In this document: one piece after another, positions 60,617-64,000 of the stretch
Numbering within the stretch: position 1 is the stretch's first letter
How the letters are laid out: every line of letters starts with the position of its first letter
DNA from: Bacillus badius NBRC 15713
GTDB lineage: Bacteria > Bacillota > Bacilli > Bacillales > Domibacillaceae
Direction of reading: 5' to 3'
DNA length: 64,000 nt
Assembly: GCF_001591605.1 (NCBI RefSeq)
Contig: NZ_BCVF01000005.1
Coordinates: 86,798-150,797 of the forward strand
Made by a program: the position numbers and the translations under genes
The notes under the pieces: generated by a model
The model's input: only the letters and a program-made list of their open reading frames with translations
Database searches by the model: none
What the model was told of the DNA's origin: nothing

Positions 60617-61081
60617 CTAAAGGGTCTTCATCATATTTATATTGGTAATTTCATACCCTAATTTTTCATATAGCTCCCGTGCAATTTTGTTATGCCCAAA
60701 AACATGAAGACCAATTTTATTCATTCCCAATTCTTTAGCAATCATTTCAATTTCCTTCATTGCTTGCTTGCCGTATCCTTGTCCTTGATGCGGCTCATAG
60801 ATTTTAAAATCAAAAATAAAGCCTTCGTCTGATTTTGCAGGTGATGTCTGGGCAATCCAAATCATTCCGACTAATTGCTGATCTTGAAAAATAGAGTACA
60901 AGTAATTAAGCGCTGTTTTCTCATCCTGAGGCAACAGTTTAGAAAATTCTTTCTTAGACAGATGAATGGCTTCCTCTTCCCTCCAGTTTCCTGAAATAAC
61001 TTTGTTTTTGGCATAGTTCGCAATGGCATTAGAACTGTATAATTGAAACTCTTCTTTATTCATCGGTTTTAATGTAATCAC
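60617..61081 (-). CDS. GNAT-family N-acetyltransferase
   Basis: A 154-residue GNAT. The acetyl-CoA loop reads YEPHQGQGYGKQAMKEIE (R/Q-x-x-G-x-G pattern), followed by LHVFGHNKIARELYEKLGY. The N-terminal LKPMNKEEFQLY is typical of bacterial amino-group acetyltransferases. The start is GTG with GGAGGGA 7 nt upstream. Substrate unknown. It stands alone. Confidence 0.9.
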   Translation of the reverse strand: MITLKPMNKEEFQLYSSNAIANYAKNKVISGNWREEEAIHLSKKEFSKLLPQDEKTALNYLYSIFQDQQLVGMIWIAQTSPAKSDEGFIFDFKIYEPHQGQGYGKQAMKEIEMIAKELGMNKIGLHVFGHNKIARELYEKLGYEITNINMMKTL

Positions 61082-61226
61082 TTAATCCCTCCTGATTAAA
61101 AAAACTATTAGATCAATTTATATAAACCGTATATAGCGATGCAGGCTATCGCTAACAGGTAAAATGAGCCTACCCCTCTGAATTTATCATCATTATATAA
61201 TAATTCAGAAAATATTTCGAATAGAT

Positions 61227-61264
61227 AAAGCACAGCATACGATGATTTAAGCATGCTGTGCTTT
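61227..61264 (-). terminator. Intrinsic terminator of the small YfhD-like gene
   Basis: AAAGCACAGCAT (61227-61238) is the exact complement of ATGCTGTGCTTT (61253-61264). Confidence 0.8.
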
Positions 61265-61280
61265 CGTGAGAGAAATCTTC

Positions 61281-61460
61281 CTATTTATTGTTTTTTCTTG
61301 CTTTCGCTCGTTGATCTGCAGCTTTGGAACGTTCTTGAGCAACTAGATCATCCCGATCAGCAAGCTCTTGTGAGAATTCAACATCCCGGCCATCCGATTG
61401 AAAAGCTCCGGCTGTATTCGTAAGCTGATCATTCTCTTCATTATTTCTGCCTTGTAACAT
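61281..61460 (-). CDS. Small YfhD-like protein
   Basis: A 59-residue hydrophilic protein starting at the ATG at 61460, with TGGAGG 8 nt upstream. The C-terminal part DVEFSQELADRDDLVAQERS, followed by KAADQRAKAR, has the pattern I associate with the YfhD family of small proteins from Bacillus, some of which are sporulation-linked. The name is tentative. A clear terminator follows. Confidence 0.6.
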   Translation of the reverse strand: MLQGRNNEENDQLTNTAGAFQSDGRDVEFSQELADRDDLVAQERSKAADQRAKARKNNK

Positions 61461-61640
61461 GTTAAAAACCTCCAATGGGAATGTCGTACTCCTATAGAGT
61501 GTGTAATTTTAATCTACTCCATTCGTTTTTTGCTTGCGATTAATAATGAATAACTGATCATTCTCTACAATATGCTTTTATAATTTAAATAGAGTTTTTT
61601 GTAATAATTGTATAAAATTATCAAAAGGAGGATCGATTTT

Positions 61641-62084
61641 ATGGTTTATCATTCAAAGCCTGATGTCTTTTCTATAGTGTCTATCTTCTTATTGATCTGG
61701 ATAATGGGTGTTGTATCCTTGGTTCCCTTCATCACATCATTTGCTATTGGAATGATTATGTCTGCCATTTTTGTGATTTCTGCCATTTTTATATGGTGGT
61801 ACACAGTTTCTATTCAGTATGTTTTTTGCGAGGATGATCTATTAATTAAAGGTGGACCTTTCCAAAATAAAATACCTTATGAAAGTATACGAAGGGTGGC
61901 TCCAACGTCAGATAAGCTGACTGGGTATCGAATTTCAGCAGCTGATAAGGGACTTGAATTGTTTTATCAACGAGATGTTCATGGCCGTATAAAAATTTTG
62001 CCAAAAGATAAAATGCAGTTTATCGACGAGTTGAAAAAACGCTGTCCTAATGTGCCGCTCCCGCCTAATCAAACATTCGAATAA
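61641..62084 (+). CDS. Membrane protein with bacterial PH domain (YyaB-like)
   Basis: A protein of about 147 residues. Two membrane helices (about 8-55) are followed by a cytosolic bacterial PH-like domain (VSIQYVFCEDDLLIKGGPF, IPYESIRRVAP, GLELFYQRD). The start at 61641 follows AAAGGAGG. Such proteins resemble B. subtilis YyaB, of unknown function. It lies just upstream of the T-box leader, in the same direction, as a separate unit. Confidence 0.7.
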   Translation: MVYHSKPDVFSIVSIFLLIWIMGVVSLVPFITSFAIGMIMSAIFVISAIFIWWYTVSIQYVFCEDDLLIKGGPFQNKIPYESIRRVAPTSDKLTGYRISAADKGLELFYQRDVHGRIKILPKDKMQFIDELKKRCPNVPLPPNQTFE

Positions 62085-62169
62085 TTCGTTGATCAGCCTA
62101 ACGGAAAAGAACCTTACTTTTAGTTTTTCTCAACTTCTTTTATTCTGTTCATTATTGTATAATCACCTT

Positions 62170-62478
62170 TAATAAATGCAATGAAGAGAAGAGTAAGTGT
62201 GTTCAAGCATAACAGAGAACTCCTGTCGCTGAAAATGGAGGATGTAAAGGCACACCGAATCAAGTCTTGGAGCAGCGCATAGGATATTTCGATCCAGAGA
62301 TTGATGATGTGACGGTTTCTCCCGTTATAGAGATAGAGTATACACATGGCAATTGGGTTTTGTCGTACTCGAAAAGGTTTCTGTGGCAACACAGAAATAA
62401 ACTGGGGTGGTACCGCGAACTTCTAAATATAAGGAGTCTCGTCCCCAAGGACCATATCCTTGGAGGTGAGACTTTTTT
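62170..62478 (+). promoter_or_regulatory. T-box riboswitch leader of the MFS gene
   Basis: The T-box proper TGGGGTGGTACCGCG is at 62403-62417. Stem I begins AGTAA-GTGTG (62192-62201), pairing with CACAC (62251-62255). The specifier side reads CCGAATCAAGTCTTGGAGC, where GAA-N-XXX gives CAA (62261-62263, Gln); a one-base shift would give TCA (Ser). The terminator has arms AGTCTC...CCAAGGA and TCCTTGG...GAGACT (62435-62473) with six T. A TATAAT (62158-62163) is the likely -10. Uncharged cognate tRNA should turn on the downstream gene. Confidence 0.93.
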
Positions 62479-62512
62479 ATCGTTTGCAAACCTTATATTT
62501 AGGAGGGATAAG

Positions 62513-63718
62513 ATGAAATGGAAAAACCCCCTTTTACTTTTAGTTGGAATCGGAATATCGAATGTCGGGGCATGGGTTTATTTGATTGCTTTAAACTTAA
62601 TTATATTAGATATGACAGGTTCACCTTTGGCCGTATCCATACTATATATTCTTTTGCCTCTCGCAGCCCTATTTACAAATGTTTGGTCCGGCACTTTTAT
62701 TGATCGATTAAATGCAAGAAACCTAATGATTTTTCTGGACTTCATTAGAGCGTTATTCATCTTCACATTGCCATTTCTAGATTCTCTTTTCCTGATTTAC
62801 TTCGTGGTCTTTATCATTAATATAGCTAGCTCTATATTTGAGCCGGCTTCAATGGTCTACATGACGAAGTTAATTTCCAAAACGGATCGACAAAGATTCA
62901 ATGCAATGAGGAACTTCATTCATTCCTGCGGGTTTATACTAGGGCCTTCTATTGCAGGCTTCCTTTTTATTATTGGTTCTCCTTACCTGGCTATTCAGAT
63001 GAATTCGATTGCGCTATTTTTATCAGCAATAGTCCTTCTGCTCCTTCCAAATGCAGAGATCCAGAAAGGAAGGATCCTATCAGAAAAAATGAAGCTATCA
63101 CTCATTTATAACGACTGGAAAAGTATCCTTAAATTTAGTCGCACAAATATGCATGTGACCTTAGTTTATCTTCTATTTAGCGTAATGACAGTGTTTATGA
63201 CTGCCCTAGATTCTTTGGAGGCTGCATTTGCCACAGAAGTTCTATCTTTATCTGAAAGTACCTACGGCTTTCTTGTTAGTATTGCAGGCGTTGGCATAAT
63301 TGGCGGTTCATTAGTAAATGCTGTATTCGCCAATCACTTAAAACTAACTACTTTAATCGGACTTGGCGCGTTCTTCACTCCTATTGGCTATATCATTTTT
63401 GCTTTTTCAAATGATTTCATCGGGGCATCTATTGGATTCTTCACTTTAACGTTTTTCTTATCATTCGCTAATACAGGCTTTTTAACTTTCTATCAAAACA
63501 ATGTACCCGTAGATATTATGGGTAGATTCTCCAGTATCTTAGGGATTTTGGAGGCTTGTTTAATAATAGTATGTACAGTCACCATCGGATTATCTGCGGA
63601 ACTGTTTGACATTCGTCCAATCTATATCATAGGCTCCTTTGCTTTTTTACTATTGGGATTAATGATTAATTTTGTTATATCCGATAGGTCGAAAAGAAGT
63701 TATTATGAACGAGGATAA
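62513..63718 (+). CDS. MFS exporter (MFS_3/DHA3-like) under T-box control
   Basis: A 401-residue major facilitator with 12 membrane helices. LLLVGIGISNVGAWVYLIAL opens TM1, and TNVWSGTFIDRLNARNLM is loop 2-3. AGGAGGG 5 nt before the ATG fixes the start just behind the T-box terminator. The MFS_3 group usually exports drugs or metabolites. T-box control ties this one to charging of one tRNA, so it may move an amino acid, a related antimetabolite or an aminoacyl-tRNA-synthetase inhibitor. The open frame upstream to 62267 is riboswitch, not protein. Confidence 0.9.
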   Translation: MKWKNPLLLLVGIGISNVGAWVYLIALNLIILDMTGSPLAVSILYILLPLAALFTNVWSGTFIDRLNARNLMIFLDFIRALFIFTLPFLDSLFLIYFVVFIINIASSIFEPASMVYMTKLISKTDRQRFNAMRNFIHSCGFILGPSIAGFLFIIGSPYLAIQMNSIALFLSAIVLLLLPNAEIQKGRILSEKMKLSLIYNDWKSILKFSRTNMHVTLVYLLFSVMTVFMTALDSLEAAFATEVLSLSESTYGFLVSIAGVGIIGGSLVNAVFANHLKLTTLIGLGAFFTPIGYIIFAFSNDFIGASIGFFTLTFFLSFANTGFLTFYQNNVPVDIMGRFSSILGILEACLIIVCTVTIGLSAELFDIRPIYIIGSFAFLLLGLMINFVISDRSKRSYYERG

Positions 63719-63741
63719 AAACAGATTGTAGCACGAAGAAA

Positions 63742-63791
63742 GAGGCCGGCCTGTTGTTATGTCAGAGACTGATTAGACGGCCCCTTTTTTT
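63742..63791 (+). terminator. Probable terminator of the T-box MFS gene
   Basis: GGCCG near 63744 can pair with CGGCC (63778-63782), followed by CC and seven T. The loop is long, so confidence is moderate. Confidence 0.5.
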
Positions 63792-63867
63792 CGTTTTAGC
63801 TAAGTATGAGGCTTTTATAAAAAAGTTTGATTGTTCCAGCGCTCAGTTATGGAAGAAATGTGTTTTA

Positions 63868-64000
63868 TTATTCATTCTTATTCAAATGATAGATGAGTTG
63901 CACAACGCCAGAGGAGAACGTTCTTGCGTTAACCATTTTTAAATGCACTCTCTGATTAATATCAATAAACATCGGTTTTCCTTCTCCTAAAATAACAGGA
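63868..64000 (-). CDS. Dihydrofolate reductase/RibD-C-family protein, C-terminal part
   Basis: Only the last 43 codons are in the window; the gene continues past the right edge. The visible residues PVILGEGKPMFIDINQRVHL and FSSGVVQLIYHLNKNE match the C-terminal strand and helix region of RibD_C/DHFR-family reductases common in bacilli. The stop is TAA at 63868-63870. The substrate and the start are not visible. Confidence 0.75.
   Translation of the reverse strand, partial: PVILGEGKPMFIDINQRVHLKMVNARTFSSGVVQLIYHLNKNE

Noticed and set aside
62267..62512. In-frame N-terminal extension of the MFS protein across the leader
   Set aside because: It covers the T-box and its terminator, has no ribosome site at its start, and AGGAGGG fixes the start at 62513.

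Overview
The window looks like chromosomal DNA of an endospore-forming member of the Bacillaceae. The evidence is a small acid-soluble spore protein gene (sspK) with a sigma-G-like promoter, a HutP-type histidine antitermination system, a T-box riboswitch, an SLH-anchored surface protein, strong AGGAGG-type ribosome binding sites and frequent TTG and GTG starts. I cannot name the species. There are no rRNA or tRNA genes, IS elements, CRISPR arrays or prophage that I can recognise.

Layout. 0-9 kb: a LacI-type regulator followed by an 860-base stretch without genes that holds a large operator-like dyad, a flavin-reductase-family protein, a TipA/Mta-type MerR regulator, an orphan TerF-like vWA protein, the tRNA hydroxylase TrhO, a cytochrome P450 and an MFS carrier. 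9-14 kb: MurB, an alkyltransferase-like DNA repair protein, a DoxX-like protein and hutP-hutH with its antiterminator. 14-24 kb: small membrane and ASCH proteins, a 21-bp periodic repeat, a Bmr-like exporter, an SLH surface protein, a parS-like site, hutU-hutI and an AraC-type regulator with a degenerate receiver domain. 24-27 kb: modABC with a CntK-like amino acid racemase gene directly behind it, then sspK. 27-36 kb: a MocR regulator divergent from an EamA exporter, a second EamA exporter, the haem-sensing pair hssR-hssS, a DHA2 exporter and an SDR. 36-39 kb: a compact accessory cluster of membrane-anchored subtilase, secreted putative toxin and small unknown proteins. 39-46 kb: a broken GNAT gene, an MFS carrier with its regulator, tag, and a Tat-exported metallophosphoesterase. 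46-50.6 kb: a self-contained locus of SDR, a large STAND/TPR/SARP-like activator and a divergent cupin. 50.6-59.4 kb: MerR, GyrI-like, DJ-1 and Lrp genes, then a lantibiotic-immunity-style ABC transporter divergent from a two-component system. 59.4-64 kb: decayed DNA including a broken HPP gene, small Bacillus proteins, a T-box-controlled MFS exporter and the end of a dihydrofolate-reductase-family gene.

How genes work together. Histidine breakdown is split: hutP and hutH sit about 5 kb from hutU and hutI, and hutG and hutM are not in the window. The leader before hutH carries the NAG-N4-NAG-N4-NAG spacing expected of a HutP site, abutting a strong terminator. The 46-50.6 kb locus is the best candidate for an undescribed regulatory module. 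Both its enzyme genes have 11-bp-spaced direct heptamers of the type bound by SARP regulators, at the same distance from a -10-like hexamer, and the locus is bounded by two copies of one terminator core. The 36-39 kb cluster resembles a secreted toxin with a processing protease and possible immunity gene. All functional statements are read from sequence only; family names come from motif recognition, not from searches.
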